From: Nitrososphaerota archaeon
GTDB lineage: Archaea; Thermoproteota; Nitrososphaeria; Conexivisphaerales; UBA164
Length of the DNA stretch: 64,000 nucleotides
Direction: 5' to 3'
Assembly: GCA_009903795.1 (NCBI GenBank)
Contig: WYER01000033.1
Location: forward strand, 24,887-88,886
The position numbers and the translations under genes were made by a program. The notes beneath the pieces were generated by a model. That model saw only the letters and a list, made by a program, of their open reading frames with translations, was not told the origin of the DNA and did not search any database. Within the stretch, counting starts at the first letter, position 1; each line of letters begins with the position of its first letter. Shown piece by piece: positions 51,699-60,886 of this stretch.

Positions 51699-52451
51699 AT
51701 GCCCCTTTATGTAAAAGAGCTTTTTAAGTCATACGGCAGTACGGTAGCTGTTAGAGGAATTAGCTTTACAGCTGAGGAAGGTAAGGTATTTGGGCTACTT
51801 GGCCCTAACGGGGCAGGTAAGACAACGACTTTAAAAATAATTTCAACCGTACTTAGACCAGACTCAGGAAGCGTTTTTCTTAACACAATCGACATAATTA
51901 ATATGGCAGAATCTGCAAGAGAATTTCTTACATACGTCCCAGAAGATGCAGGAACATACAGAAATCTGACTGGATATGAGCATCTTGAATTTGCAGCCAC
52001 TGTTTATGCAAGAAACAAGGATGAATATAAAGCGTTTTTAGAAGAGGGAATAAGGATAGCAGATCTTGGTGATAAAATATACGAAAAAACAAAATCGTAC
52101 AGTAAAGGTATGAAAAGAAGACTGCAAATAGCAAGAGCTCTTATGGTAAAACCTAAACTTGCAGTTTTAGATGAACCAACAGCAGGAATAGACGTTTTTC
52201 ACGCAATAAGCATCAGAAATTTGATAAAAGATTTCGCTAAAAAGAATTCATCTATTGTTATTGTTTCTTCACATAACATGTTTGAAGTAGAAAAGCTATG
52301 CGATGAAATAGGAATAATAAATGAAGGCGTTTTGCTTAGAGTAGGGTCTATAAAGGAAATAAAAGGCGATAATTCTGACCTTGAAGAAGTGTTTATGAAA
52401 CTCGCTAAAGAGGATAAAATTGATAAAAACATAGGTGAACCAAGAAAATGA
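51699..52451 (+). CDS. ABC transporter ATP-binding protein (NatA/ABC-2 type)
   Basis: A 250-residue ABC ATPase with Walker A GPNGAGKTT, signature YSKGMKRRLQIARAL, and Walker B LAVLDEPTAGID followed by VIVSSHNM. The family energises ABC-2 exporters for drugs, sodium or lipids. It overlaps the permease gene by 4 nt. The promoter CCGTTTATAATTG lies at about 51662-51676, near leaderless distance from ATG 51699. Confidence 0.92.
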   Translation: MPLYVKELFKSYGSTVAVRGISFTAEEGKVFGLLGPNGAGKTTTLKIISTVLRPDSGSVFLNTIDIINMAESAREFLTYVPEDAGTYRNLTGYEHLEFAATVYARNKDEYKAFLEEGIRIADLGDKIYEKTKSYSKGMKRRLQIARALMVKPKLAVLDEPTAGIDVFHAISIRNLIKDFAKKNSSIVIVSSHNMFEVEKLCDEIGIINEGVLLRVGSIKEIKGDNSDLEEVFMKLAKEDKIDKNIGEPRK

Positions 52452-53647
52452 AAGGGAAGATCACTGCCCTCATAAAAAAAGATCTTTTGGATGTTCTTCG
52501 GGATCCAAAAGTTTATATAGGCTTTTTATTGCCTTTGGCAATATTTGCAGCTTTTGGTTTTATATCTGCTGTTACAGCACCTCCATCTTCTGTTCCCCTA
52601 AACGTTTATGTGAGCAAAAACTGGAGCCTTTTTGATAGTTATCTTTACAGCCAGGGCGTTACGATTACAAACCAGCCTTATAATTCTGATGTAGTAATAA
52701 AATTTTATAACAACAGCAATTTTATAACTTTTAACGTAACGTTCAATATGAAAGATATAAACCAAATATATTATGCAAAAGCAGAAGCTTTAAATTACAT
52801 TCTTAACGGTTTTCGGGCATATTATAGGAATTATTTGTTAGAAAAAATTGGCGTTGTTAACTATAAAGTTATATCAAACCCTGTAAATTACTCCTTTGTA
52901 ACAAACATAAATAACGTAACTTATTCCTTAAATCCGCTTTATATATTTGAAATGACACAGATTGAAGAATTTGTTGCCCCTACCATTTTGTTTGCGCTTT
53001 GCATAGGGATGTCTGAAATGGCCGCCACTCTCATAACGGTTGAGCAAGAAGAAAAAACGTTTGAAGTTTTATTGAGTATGCCACTAAAAAGGTATTATAT
53101 TTTAACGTCAAAAATAATATCCTCATTTATAATATCAATTCTAAGTTCAATGTTTTATTTAATAGGATTGATTATATTTTCTAATGAATATTTGAGCCTG
53201 TTAGGAGGAGTTAAAACAGGGCCTGTTTTTTCTGTAAATGATTTAATTCTATTAGTCTTCATAGTGCTTTTAATAATAAGCACAGTTTTTTCAAGCTCGC
53301 TCGGAATACTAATAGGTCTTTTAAGCAAAGACTTAAGGATAGCTAACGTTTACCTTGGGATAATAACAGTTCCTATTCTTATACCTACTCTTTTCTTTAT
53401 ATCGGGAGGTTCGCTTAGTTATGTAAGTGGACCTTTTAAGGTACTTTTGCTTTTATTGCCTCCAACATATCCTATAGAAGTCACTAGAGCATTTATAACA
53501 AGATACTTAACAGGCTACTGGATTTTGGGTATAGTTGTAGGGCTTGCAGAAACAGCTTTTATCCTTTACATTGCATCTTTAATAATAAATGGAGTCAATC
53601 TGAAGTTAAAAATAAGGAAAGAAGTTAAAAACTATCAAAAAAGCTAA
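52448..53647 (+). CDS. ABC-2 type permease (NatB-like)
   Basis: A 399-residue permease with an N-terminal helix (about 20-42), a large extracytoplasmic domain rich in Asn and Tyr (about 45-170), and five or more C-terminal helices. EEKTFEVLLSMPLKRYYILTSKI is the typical coupling-helix region of ABC-2 permeases. With the preceding ATPase it forms a probable exporter whose substrate is unknown. Its last 42 nt overlap the convergent EcfT gene. Confidence 0.85.
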   Translation: MKGKITALIKKDLLDVLRDPKVYIGFLLPLAIFAAFGFISAVTAPPSSVPLNVYVSKNWSLFDSYLYSQGVTITNQPYNSDVVIKFYNNSNFITFNVTFNMKDINQIYYAKAEALNYILNGFRAYYRNYLLEKIGVVNYKVISNPVNYSFVTNINNVTYSLNPLYIFEMTQIEEFVAPTILFALCIGMSEMAATLITVEQEEKTFEVLLSMPLKRYYILTSKIISSFIISILSSMFYLIGLIIFSNEYLSLLGGVKTGPVFSVNDLILLVFIVLLIISTVFSSSLGILIGLLSKDLRIANVYLGIITVPILIPTLFFISGGSLSYVSGPFKVLLLLLPPTYPIEVTRAFITRYLTGYWILGIVVGLAETAFILYIASLIINGVNLKLKIRKEVKNYQKS

Positions 53648-54379
53648 TAAAGCTAAAAACAGTAAATCGACTAATCTATAAGATATTTTTGAAGGTTCGC
53701 ATTCTAAAGTGAAACTAGGCATTCCTTTAGTTTCAAGCGCAAGTGAAGTTACAAACGCCTTTTTTACAGAGCTGTATATAAGGGCTTTGAGTAAAACGTA
53801 TGGCTTATAAAAACTCTTAATATTTTTTGGTTTTCTGACCTTACTTACTGAGTATATTGTTTTTGTCATCTCAAACATTTCCGGCAGCAGCCTGAAAGTC
53901 ATCGCGGCTCCGAGAGCAATCGTGGTTGGCATGCCAATTTTTTTAAAAATCTTAATAACAGACGTAGGGCTAAGACTTTTTGAAAATGAAAAAGCTAAGA
54001 ATAAAGTTAAAAGAAGCTTGGCAGAAGAGATAAGCCCCCATGTTATCCCTTGATATGTAATTGCAATACCTTTATCTTCCGTTAAAAAATCAATCACTGG
54101 ATTATAATTTGGTCTTATTACCCAGAAAATTATGTTCGTTTTTTGGCCAGAATAAAAGCCCCAGTAAAAAAACGATTGTGAAAGCACAAATCCAAAAATT
54201 ATCCACATGCTGAACTTAATAACGTATAGCATCTGGTTTTTATAATTTATATAGCCATAAATTAATGATAATAAAAGGCCTGCAGCAAGTATATAAATAT
54301 TAAAGGATATTAATGCCAATATTGATCCTGTAAATAGGACTAAGAACGAAGTTAAAGTTTGATAATTTTTATGACTCAT
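53606..54379 (-). CDS. ecfT: ECF transporter T component (EcfT-like)
   Basis: About 257 residues with several membrane helices and the cytoplasmic coupling region GAAMTFRLLPEMFEMTKTIYSVSKVRK, typical of EcfT. It links the ATPase pair to the substrate-specific S component. I start it at ATG 54379 (MSHKNYQ) because GGTGA ends 5 nt before it; the longer frame to 54430 lies inside the ATPase gene. The start overlaps the ATPase stop. Confidence 0.8.
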   Translation of the reverse strand: MSHKNYQTLTSFLVLFTGSILALISFNIYILAAGLLLSLIYGYINYKNQMLYVIKFSMWIIFGFVLSQSFFYWGFYSGQKTNIIFWVIRPNYNPVIDFLTEDKGIAITYQGITWGLISSAKLLLTLFLAFSFSKSLSPTSVIKIFKKIGMPTTIALGAAMTFRLLPEMFEMTKTIYSVSKVRKPKNIKSFYKPYVLLKALIYSSVKKAFVTSLALETKGMPSFTLECEPSKISYRLVDLLFLALLAFLIVFNFFPYF

Positions 54380-55622
54380 ACACTTCACCATTATTAAATT
54401 GATAAACCCTGTCAGAAACAGCCCTAGCAAATTCTTCTTCTTGCGTTATTATTATTGCGGAAGAACCAAAATCCTTGATGTATTTTAAAACATTAACCAA
54501 TGTTGATAAACCATACTGATCCTGACCTTCTGTTGGTTCATCCAGTATATAAAGCTCTGGATCTTTTGCGAGCGCCGATGCAAGAGCTAACCTAACCCTT
54601 TCGCCTCGAGAAAGTGAATGCGGCAACCTTTCTCTTTTATTTTCAAGTCCAAAAAAGTTTATGCTCTCATCTGCTATTTTTTTATCTCTGCTTTCATAAA
54701 GCACTTCAGATACAACTGTATCCTGTAGGAACTGTAATTCTGGAGTCTGTAGCATAAAGCCTTTTGTCTTAGCATTTACGGAAAGTCCTTTTGATGAGAG
54801 CAGGCCTATAATTAGTTTAGCCATGGTTGACTTGCCAGAACCGTTAGGCCCAACAAATGAAACCACTTCACCAGAATTAATTTCAATGTTTACGTTTTTA
54901 AGTGCTTGATTGCCTTGTTCATAAGCATAACTGAGGTTTGTGGTTTTAACAAGTTTGTTTTGTACGTTTTTCTTAAACAAATTAATTGTTGGTTCAGGTG
55001 CTCTCTTTTTTTCTGAATAAAACTCCAAAGTAGTGTTTGTTATGTTCTTTAAGTACTCTGTTCTATGTTCAGCAATTATTACTGTTACATTTTTTTCTCG
55101 CAAAAGCTTGAGTTGCTCTATAAACTTTTTTCTGGATTCGTGATCTAGATTTGACAACGGTTCATCAAAAAGCACAATTCTATATCCACCCAGCAGAGCA
55201 AACCCAATAGCCACCTTCTGAGCCTCGCCACCGCTTAATGTGAACACGTCTCTATGTAAAATTTTTTCTAGACCTAATTCTCTTATAATTTCATTAAAAA
55301 GTTTTAAATCAGGATTTTTCCATGAAAGCTCCGTACAAACATCATAACCAATAAAAGAGTTAATTGGCTCTTGTGGTACATAGTAAATCAGCCCTTTTTT
55401 AAGGGCTTCCTCAGGCTTCATCCCATTAACCAGAATTTTTCCGTTCACTTTAGCTTCAACATATTTGCCGACAAACCCTACAATAGAATATAAAAGTGAA
55501 GTTTTACCGGAACCTGTGGCTCCGCTCACTAATCCTATTTCTCCTTCACCAACTTCCCAGTTAACGTTCTCAAAAACGACCTTTCCATCATAACTCATGG
55601 AAAGGTCCTTAATCGATAGCAT
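54369..55622 (-). CDS. ecfA: ECF transporter ATPase, two fused ABC domains
   Basis: About 417 residues containing two full ABC modules: the first with SGATGSGKTS, LSGGEAQKVAIGFALL and VLFDEPLSNLD, the second with GPNGSGKST, LSRGERVRLALASAL and YILDEPTEGQD. In most bacteria EcfA1 and EcfA2 are separate; this fusion is common in archaea. The start at ATG 55622 (MLSIKDLSMSY) fits the family; the longer frame reaches into the operator and the divergent gene. It is co-transcribed with ecfT. Confidence 0.88.
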   Translation of the reverse strand: MLSIKDLSMSYDGKVVFENVNWEVGEGEIGLVSGATGSGKTSLLYSIVGFVGKYVEAKVNGKILVNGMKPEEALKKGLIYYVPQEPINSFIGYDVCTELSWKNPDLKLFNEIIRELGLEKILHRDVFTLSGGEAQKVAIGFALLGGYRIVLFDEPLSNLDHESRKKFIEQLKLLREKNVTVIIAEHRTEYLKNITNTTLEFYSEKKRAPEPTINLFKKNVQNKLVKTTNLSYAYEQGNQALKNVNIEINSGEVVSFVGPNGSGKSTMAKLIIGLLSSKGLSVNAKTKGFMLQTPELQFLQDTVVSEVLYESRDKKIADESINFFGLENKRERLPHSLSRGERVRLALASALAKDPELYILDEPTEGQDQYGLSTLVNVLKYIKDFGSSAIIITQEEEFARAVSDRVYQFNNGEVYES

Positions 55623-55656
55623 ATAAAAAGCATTAAGAATAGAAAGATATAAATAT

Positions 55657-55677
55657 TTGGATGGATTAACCATCCAA
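55657..55677. promoter_or_regulatory. Operator-like inverted repeat at the ECF divergent promoter
   Basis: Perfect 8-bp arms TTGGATGG and CCATCCAA around a 5-nt spacer, ending 1 nt before ATG 55679 and starting just after the TATA-like GATATAAATATT. It therefore covers the expected start site of the plus gene and lies upstream of ecfA, an ideal repressor site. Confidence 0.55.
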
Positions 55678-55678
55678 C

Positions 55679-56392
55679 ATGAGAAACTCATTATCAGCTA
55701 GTGTTTTATCGGTAATTATAATAGCTATTCTTTCATTATTAATGTATATATCATTTGAAATTTATGCCTACAACAAGACTTTTAGCGAGATCATAACTCT
55801 CATCGAGTCATTGATCATAATTATTTTTGGTTTAGCTTTGATAAACAAAAGGTTAAAAGAAGCCGTAAGCCCAAAGAACCTAGCTTTATCTATAACATTT
55901 GGCGTGCTGCTTTATGTTGCTCAATGGGCTATAGCATATGTACCTGCTTTTGTGTGGTATACACCGCCTTTTAATTATTTTGCAACAGCTCTTTTTGTGT
56001 ATTTGCCAGAAGGCATAATCGTATCGGTCCTACTTGTGCTTACTGAAAGCGCATATGGATCACTTTTCATGATGATTATACCATTTTACATTATATCTAT
56101 GATATCATATTTTAACCCAATATGGACTCCTTTTTACTTTAGCATGGCGTCTTTAGCAGAGATCGTAATTTTTGCAGGAAAAAGGGAATACATTACTGCA
56201 GCGCTTGCATCCATAGTTTTTAGCGCTACTGACGCATTTCTGGCATCTCAGTTTATGCTTTTTAATTTTGGTGTCTATCAGCCTCCGCTTATTCAGCTTT
56301 CTTCTGCTTTTATCGATATTATATTCTCTATTTTTGGAGCTTTCCTTGGACTTGCAATAGGGAAAAAGGCTAAAACAGCCTGGAGACCTTAA
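55679..56392 (+). CDS. Probable ECF substrate-binding (S) component
   Basis: A 237-residue protein with six predicted membrane helices and little else. Helix layout, size and position opposite ecfA/ecfT point to an S component, though sequence does not tell the vitamin or metal. Aromatic residues around WAIAYVPAFVWYTPPF may line the binding site. It starts directly after the operator palindrome. It is convergent with the DedA gene, with adjacent ends. Confidence 0.65.
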   Translation: MRNSLSASVLSVIIIAILSLLMYISFEIYAYNKTFSEIITLIESLIIIIFGLALINKRLKEAVSPKNLALSITFGVLLYVAQWAIAYVPAFVWYTPPFNYFATALFVYLPEGIIVSVLLVLTESAYGSLFMMIIPFYIISMISYFNPIWTPFYFSMASLAEIVIFAGKREYITAALASIVFSATDAFLASQFMLFNFGVYQPPLIQLSSAFIDIIFSIFGAFLGLAIGKKAKTAWRP

Positions 56393-57085
56393 TTATTTTT
56401 TAAGAGATAAGCCAATATATGCAAGAAACGCCACAATTATTCCTATAGTTGCAGGGACAAGAACTCTGTTAATCAAATTTATAGCGTGTTCCCAGTTGTT
56501 TCCAAGGATAATTCCTATATAGATCAGGATTACGCTCCATAAAAAAGAACCTAGAAATGTAAATAGGAGAAATTTTATAACGTTCATTTTAAAAGCACCC
56601 GCAGGAAACGATATTAAAGTACGCATGCCAGGGAGCAATCGCGTAAAAAAGACAGCGTACGCCCCATACATTTTAAACCATTCTACTGCTTTATTAAGGC
56701 TGTTTTTGTTTATTAAATGTCTTTTTTCGATGCTTTCTATGCCTATCCATAAACCTATATAATAATCCAGTATTGAACCTATAATAGAACCAGCGTTTGC
56801 GGCCGCCAGCACCAAGAAAAAGTTAAGCTCGCCGATGGAAACCAAATATCCCGCTAAAGGTAATATTACTTCAGAAGGTATAGGTAACGATGAACTTTCG
56901 AGCGTCATAAGAAAAAATATTACTAATACCCCTCCTTTTACAACTGCATTTGCTGTCCATGCCGGTATTGCAACTATTAAACTATGGAAGGGTGCATAAC
57001 CAATTTTTCCTTCACCATAAAACATATATGAAAGGATGAACGCTATAATTCCTACAACTGAACTTATTATTCTTTTGTTCGACAT
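56393..57085 (-). CDS. DedA-family membrane protein
   Basis: A 230-residue SNARE-associated/DedA protein: SSSLPIPSEVILPLAGYLVS, GSIIGSILDYYIGLWIG, and the FFTRLLPGMRTLISFPAGAFKMN motif with the conserved Arg residues. DedA proteins are lipid-scramblase or flippase-like membrane proteins. It starts 1 nt after the MIP18-like gene stop and is probably co-transcribed with it. Confidence 0.9.
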   Translation of the reverse strand: MSNKRIISSVVGIIAFILSYMFYGEGKIGYAPFHSLIVAIPAWTANAVVKGGVLVIFFLMTLESSSLPIPSEVILPLAGYLVSIGELNFFLVLAAANAGSIIGSILDYYIGLWIGIESIEKRHLINKNSLNKAVEWFKMYGAYAVFFTRLLPGMRTLISFPAGAFKMNVIKFLLFTFLGSFLWSVILIYIGIILGNNWEHAINLINRVLVPATIGIIVAFLAYIGLSLKK

Positions 57086-57086
57086 T

Positions 57087-57404
57087 TTATGCTGGTTTTT
57101 CTTCTAATGATTCTTTTATAGCCTCATTTATCTGATCTGCCATATAGTGATCTAAAAGTTTAAAATTGATTTTTTTGACTTCAGGCACCTTTTTTAATGC
57201 TTCTACGACATCGTTTGCTAGCTGGTAAGCTAGCATCGCTGGACAAGCAGGCGTAGTCATTCTAACTTCTATGTTAACAGTGCCGTCATCGCTAAGCTCC
57301 AGTTTTTGCACTAAGTTTAAGTCTAATATAGAAACTCCAACCTCAGGATCTATTACGTAAGAAAGGTTTTCCCAGATTTGATCTAAGACCTTTTCTTTGT
57401 CCAT
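57087..57404 (-). CDS. MIP18/DUF59-family Fe-S assembly protein
   Basis: About 105 residues: VIDPEVGVSILDLNLVQKL is the family N-terminal motif and TTPACPAMLAYQLANDV carries the conserved reactive Cys. Members (SufT, MIP18, PaaD-like) assist maturation of Fe-S proteins. I start it at ATG 57404 (MDKEKVLDQIW) because the minus-strand box TTTATAATTG lies at leaderless distance; the frame to 57473 adds an unlikely N-terminus. Confidence 0.88.
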   Translation of the reverse strand: MDKEKVLDQIWENLSYVIDPEVGVSILDLNLVQKLELSDDGTVNIEVRMTTPACPAMLAYQLANDVVEALKKVPEVKKINFKLLDHYMADQINEAIKESLEEKPA

Positions 57405-57473
57405 TAAACAATTATAAAGTATGAGATTATTATTTCTTTCTTTATAATCTTTAATACCAAAAAGGGGTTTCAA

Positions 57474-58072
57474 ATTATATTTTTTCGATTTTAAATAAGC
57501 GAAACAATTTTAAAAAGCAAAACAGCCTAGAAGGCTTAAGCAATTATGATATCCGCCAGGGGCAAGCCATTACCTTTCAAATATTGTTTCCGTCCCATTT
57601 GTTCTTTAATTGCAAAAGGCAAAATAAAAAGCTTTGTGAAAAAAATTGCGCAAAGGTAACTTGTCCTTTTTATCAGGTCAAAATCGCGTTTAAAAATACA
57701 ATGTGATAACAAAAGCACAAAACATTTAACAAATTTTTTATCTATTGTTAAGGAGTGGATAGTTAGCTAATGAATTGATTAATTTTTAAGTTTTGGGCAT
57801 TCTATTTCTTCAAAGTATTCATTTATTTTACTCTTGAATATTCTATTAAGTGTAGGGACTTTTTTACTTTAAGACATAAAGGTTTTGAAGCCACATTGCC
57901 GACAAATTAATAAGCAGCTCACATGGGTAAAACAAAGCTATGTAGCAGTAAACCAAAGTTAATCAAAAACCAAAAATCATTATATCTCTAATTGTTATGA
58001 AATACCATTACCTGCGGGAGTACTGAACGACGCAAAAATATTTAAGGAAGTGCTATCTCAATAAAATTATAG
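57474..58072. other. Intergenic region with decayed mobile DNA
   Basis: About 600 nt without a convincing gene. A 60-codon minus frame (57536-57718) and a short one ending NEYFEEIECPKLKN near 57765 are open but unassignable. The right part holds repeat copy B, related to the insertion-sequence end at 13161, so the region is likely an insertion scar. The promoter of the HTH gene (AAAATATTTAAGG at 58034-58046) lies after it. Confidence 0.45.
57932..58025 (+). repeat. Inverted dispersed repeat, copy B (IS end)
   Basis: Matches the complement of 13161-13260 over about 95 bp with gaps, ending in the same GCGGGAGTACTG. No transposase frame is preserved beside it. Confidence 0.6.
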
Positions 58073-58747
58073 ATGAACATATATGAACTAAAGTTAAAGT
58101 TGTATCACGATTCGTGTTGGAGCACTATTACATACGATTACAATTTGAGCGTTCAGGTAAACTCTGTCATGTATTATCCGTTCGAAAGTAAGCTTGTAGC
58201 GACTGCTACAATTAATGCCGAAGACAAGAAAATTCTTAATGAATTTGTTAATCATTTTAACAAAAGTTATCCTTCTAAAAGAAAAGTTAAATACATTGTT
58301 AAATTTAAAAAGAATGGCGTTTATCTAATATATTTTGAATCAGAATATGACCTTAGTATTTCAAGCATAATTTATGAAACAAAAATTCCTTATTGGAAGG
58401 AAAAAATAATCAATGGAAATGAGAATTGGAGAGTTTTAGTTTTTGGGAAAAATCAGCTTAATGTAGTTCTCGAAAGAGTAAAACAAATAGCTAAAATAAA
58501 GAATTTTGAAATTAATACGATTGATCCTTTCAAGTTAAGTCCTGAATCTGTTTCTATTGAAATTTTGTCCAAAAAAGAAAAAGAAATAATTCTAAAAGCA
58601 TATGAGTTAGGTTATTATGATTGGCCACGCAGGGTCGACTTGGACAAATTATCAAAAATGTTTAACATAAGCAAAGTTGCATTGCTAAAAAATCTTAGAA
58701 AAGGAGAAGAAAAAATAATCAAAAAAATATTGATGGAAACTAATTAA
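58073..58747 (+). CDS. Bacterio-opsin-activator-type HTH regulator
   Basis: A 224-residue protein with an alpha/beta N-terminal domain (about 1-155) and a C-terminal HTH-10 domain: LSKKEKEIILKAYELGYYDWPRRVDLDKL, then KMFNISKVALLKNLRKGEEKI. This domain pair is characteristic of the archaeal Bat/HTH-10 family of transcription regulators. Its TATA-like box sits about 30 nt upstream of ATG 58073. It is convergent with the transporter gene, 3 nt apart, and is the nearest candidate to control the 58.7-64 kb cluster. Confidence 0.8.
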   Translation: MNIYELKLKLYHDSCWSTITYDYNLSVQVNSVMYYPFESKLVATATINAEDKKILNEFVNHFNKSYPSKRKVKYIVKFKKNGVYLIYFESEYDLSISSIIYETKIPYWKEKIINGNENWRVLVFGKNQLNVVLERVKQIAKIKNFEINTIDPFKLSPESVSIEILSKKEKEIILKAYELGYYDWPRRVDLDKLSKMFNISKVALLKNLRKGEEKIIKKILMETN

Positions 58748-58750
58748 GGT

Positions 58751-59773
58751 TTATTTTGCAAGCAGCGATGCTAAAGCTACCATTATTATGCCTATTATGA
58801 ACAGTATAAACATTAGCGCAATCAGATACCAAGCAGACCTAGGTGCGCCCTTGAGCTCCTTCCATACGAAAACTCCCCATATAGCCGATATCATAGTGGC
58901 GTTTTGTCCAAGAATATAAGATATAGTAACTCCTGCTACAGGTGATGAAATGAAGTTCATGACAGTAGCGGTGCTCCAAACAAACCCTCCTAATAAAGCC
59001 CATAAATGCCACGATGTCTTACCCTTAGTCCAGTTAGAGAGGCTTGTTGGCTGATCACCTGGTGTTAATGGCTTTTTCATAAAAATCGGAATGAATATGA
59101 AACTGCTTATCATGGCCCCAAGCGTTAGGAATGTAGCTGCTGAATAGCTGTCGATTGCACCTACTCCAGATATTGAAAGGGCAAAAAGTGGATCAAAAAT
59201 TCCTATTAAAATTCCAAGTATTACGCTTAATATCAAACCTCTCCTGATATATTGACTTTGACGTTTTTCTCCGCTTGCTTTTCCTTTTATGTTATAAGCT
59301 AGCGCGTCCGTTATTATTGCTATCATCACTAAAGCAAGACCGCCAAATTCAAGCCACGCAACTCCGTAAGGCCTTACAATATAAGATAATATTGCGCCAA
59401 TCACCAGAGAAAGTCCTATACCAACTGGAAATGCAAGGCTGAACCCGGCCATAGCTATCGCAGCAACTAGAAGTATGTTACCAGCGTTCCAAACTATGCC
59501 AGCCAGAAAAGCCCAGAATATATGTATAGGGGTTGCAGAAGCTAAAGCTTGAAATGAATTAAGTCCTGTTATTGGATTGGGTATTAGACCAAGCGTTACT
59601 TGATAAAGCAATGCAAACACAAAAAGTCCGATGGCGTACGTTAAATAGTAAGATTCAAACCTCCATCCATTAGTACCTTTCATAGTATTTGCCCATGAGC
59701 CCCAGCCTATCATATTAATTACTAAAAGTCCAAGCGCAATTGTCACACTTGTAGGCAGCCAGCCGCCCATCAT
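58751..59773 (-). CDS. GRP-type sugar/ureide transporter
   Basis: A 340-residue membrane protein with ten predicted helices in the DMT superfamily. GWGSWANTMK near the N-terminus, AGIVWNAGNILLVAAIAMAG and GGFVWSTATVMNFISSPVAGV in the two halves, resemble the GlcU/RhaT and plant ureide permease group, so an uptake role for a sugar or nitrogenous heterocycle is inferred. GGGTGA lies 10 nt before ATG 59773. It is 10 nt downstream of the FGD-like gene, hence co-transcribed. Confidence 0.75.
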   Translation of the reverse strand: MMGGWLPTSVTIALGLLVINMIGWGSWANTMKGTNGWRFESYYLTYAIGLFVFALLYQVTLGLIPNPITGLNSFQALASATPIHIFWAFLAGIVWNAGNILLVAAIAMAGFSLAFPVGIGLSLVIGAILSYIVRPYGVAWLEFGGLALVMIAIITDALAYNIKGKASGEKRQSQYIRRGLILSVILGILIGIFDPLFALSISGVGAIDSYSAATFLTLGAMISSFIFIPIFMKKPLTPGDQPTSLSNWTKGKTSWHLWALLGGFVWSTATVMNFISSPVAGVTISYILGQNATMISAIWGVFVWKELKGAPRSAWYLIALMFILFIIGIIMVALASLLAK

Positions 59774-59783
59774 GGTTTTGTAT

Positions 59784-60812
59784 TCACCCTTTGAGTTCCT
59801 TTAACGCCGGTATGACCTTCTGTCCCCACACTTTAATGAATTTTTCTTCGTCAGGACTAGAACTCAAGTATTGTACATGGGTAAAACCTGCATCTAAATA
59901 CTCTTTAGTCTTTTTTATTGCCTCTTCGGGATTTGTGACTATCATCCAAGCCTGAGCGATGTATTCTTTTGCTATCATCCTTCCAACGCTTTCAATTACT
60001 CTAGGATCATAAACTCCATAATTGAAGAAGAACGGCACCAAAGCTCCGGCCCAGAATCTTGCTCCTTCAACAGCTCTATCAAAGTCTTCATCGTACGAAA
60101 CTATTATCTCTATAATCTTTTCTAACGTTGAAGGATCTTTGCCGGCATCCTTTGCGCCTTTTTCGAATGAAGGGAAAAGTTTAGTCTTATAATAGTCAAA
60201 AGGCGCAGGAAGCGTTAATAGCCCATCTGCATATTTGCCTGCCAAGTATGCGGTCTTTGGACCGTTTGCCGCGATATAAACTTTAATTTTTGTTTTTGGT
60301 TTAGTGTACAAGTTTGCTGTGCTTAGACTAAAATATTTTCCTTTGTATGTTACGAAGTCTTTTTCCCACAGCATCTTTATTATTTTTACCGCTTCCTCTA
60401 ACCTTTCTTGTCTAACTTTTATTGGAGGCCATGGAAAGCCAAGAGGCGATTCGTTCATTGCCTCACCAGTAGCTAGAGTTAGAAATGTCCTGCCAGGAAA
60501 CATTTCATCAAAAGTTGCCCAAGCTTGTGCTATAAGCCCTGGATGGTATCTGTAACCTGGAGGAGTTACACCTGTTCCTATTTTGATCTTTTTAGTCGAT
60601 GCAAGTGCTGCGCCTATCCACGCCCATGCTTGACCCCCGTTTGCGTTTGTATGAGCCCACGGGTGAAAATGATCGCTTGACCAAACGTCGTCGAAGCCGT
60701 ATTGCTCAGCGAGCTTTACATGCTCTAGCAAAGTTGAAGGACTGTATTGTTCATGTGCAGCAAAATAACCAACAGGTAATGTGTTGTCCATTTTAATTTT
60801 TGATATTTTCAT
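59784..60812 (-). CDS. F420-dependent dehydrogenase, FGD-like
   Basis: A 342-residue LLM-class protein. FDDVWSSDHFHPWAHTNANGG, GTGVTPPGYRYHPGLIAQAWAT and GRTFLTLATGEAMNESPLG match the F420-dependent glucose-6-phosphate dehydrogenase family (FGD/TIGR03557-like) rather than Mer. The substrate could be a sugar or alcohol; pairing with a GRP transporter makes sugar oxidation plausible. The promoter region is shared with the divergent M24-like gene and contains the 16-bp palindrome at 60832. Confidence 0.8.
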   Translation of the reverse strand: MKISKIKMDNTLPVGYFAAHEQYSPSTLLEHVKLAEQYGFDDVWSSDHFHPWAHTNANGGQAWAWIGAALASTKKIKIGTGVTPPGYRYHPGLIAQAWATFDEMFPGRTFLTLATGEAMNESPLGFPWPPIKVRQERLEEAVKIIKMLWEKDFVTYKGKYFSLSTANLYTKPKTKIKVYIAANGPKTAYLAGKYADGLLTLPAPFDYYKTKLFPSFEKGAKDAGKDPSTLEKIIEIIVSYDEDFDRAVEGARFWAGALVPFFFNYGVYDPRVIESVGRMIAKEYIAQAWMIVTNPEEAIKKTKEYLDAGFTHVQYLSSSPDEEKFIKVWGQKVIPALKELKG

Positions 60813-60831
60813 AAGATTATATTTACTTTTA

Positions 60832-60847
60832 GGTTAATATGTTAACC
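60832..60847. promoter_or_regulatory. Operator-like palindrome, site 1
   Basis: GGTTAATATGTTAACC, a 16-bp palindrome with one mismatched pair, between the divergent FGD-like gene (start 60812) and the M24-like gene (start 60887). It differs in one base from the site at 63868. The ATG of a longer M24 frame (60839) lies inside it. Confidence 0.6.
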
Positions 60848-60886
60848 GTTTACAATAAATATTCTGCAATAAATTTAATATTATAT

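Noticed and set aside
55623..55691. Extended N-terminus of the fused ECF ATPase
   Set aside because: It covers the operator and the start of the divergent gene; the family start is at 55622.
57536..57718. 60-codon minus-strand ORF
   Set aside because: Lies in an apparent insertion scar, without promoter or recognisable domain.
60839..60886. Longer start of the M24-like gene at ATG 60839
   Set aside because: That ATG lies inside the 16-bp operator palindrome and upstream of the likely TATA box.
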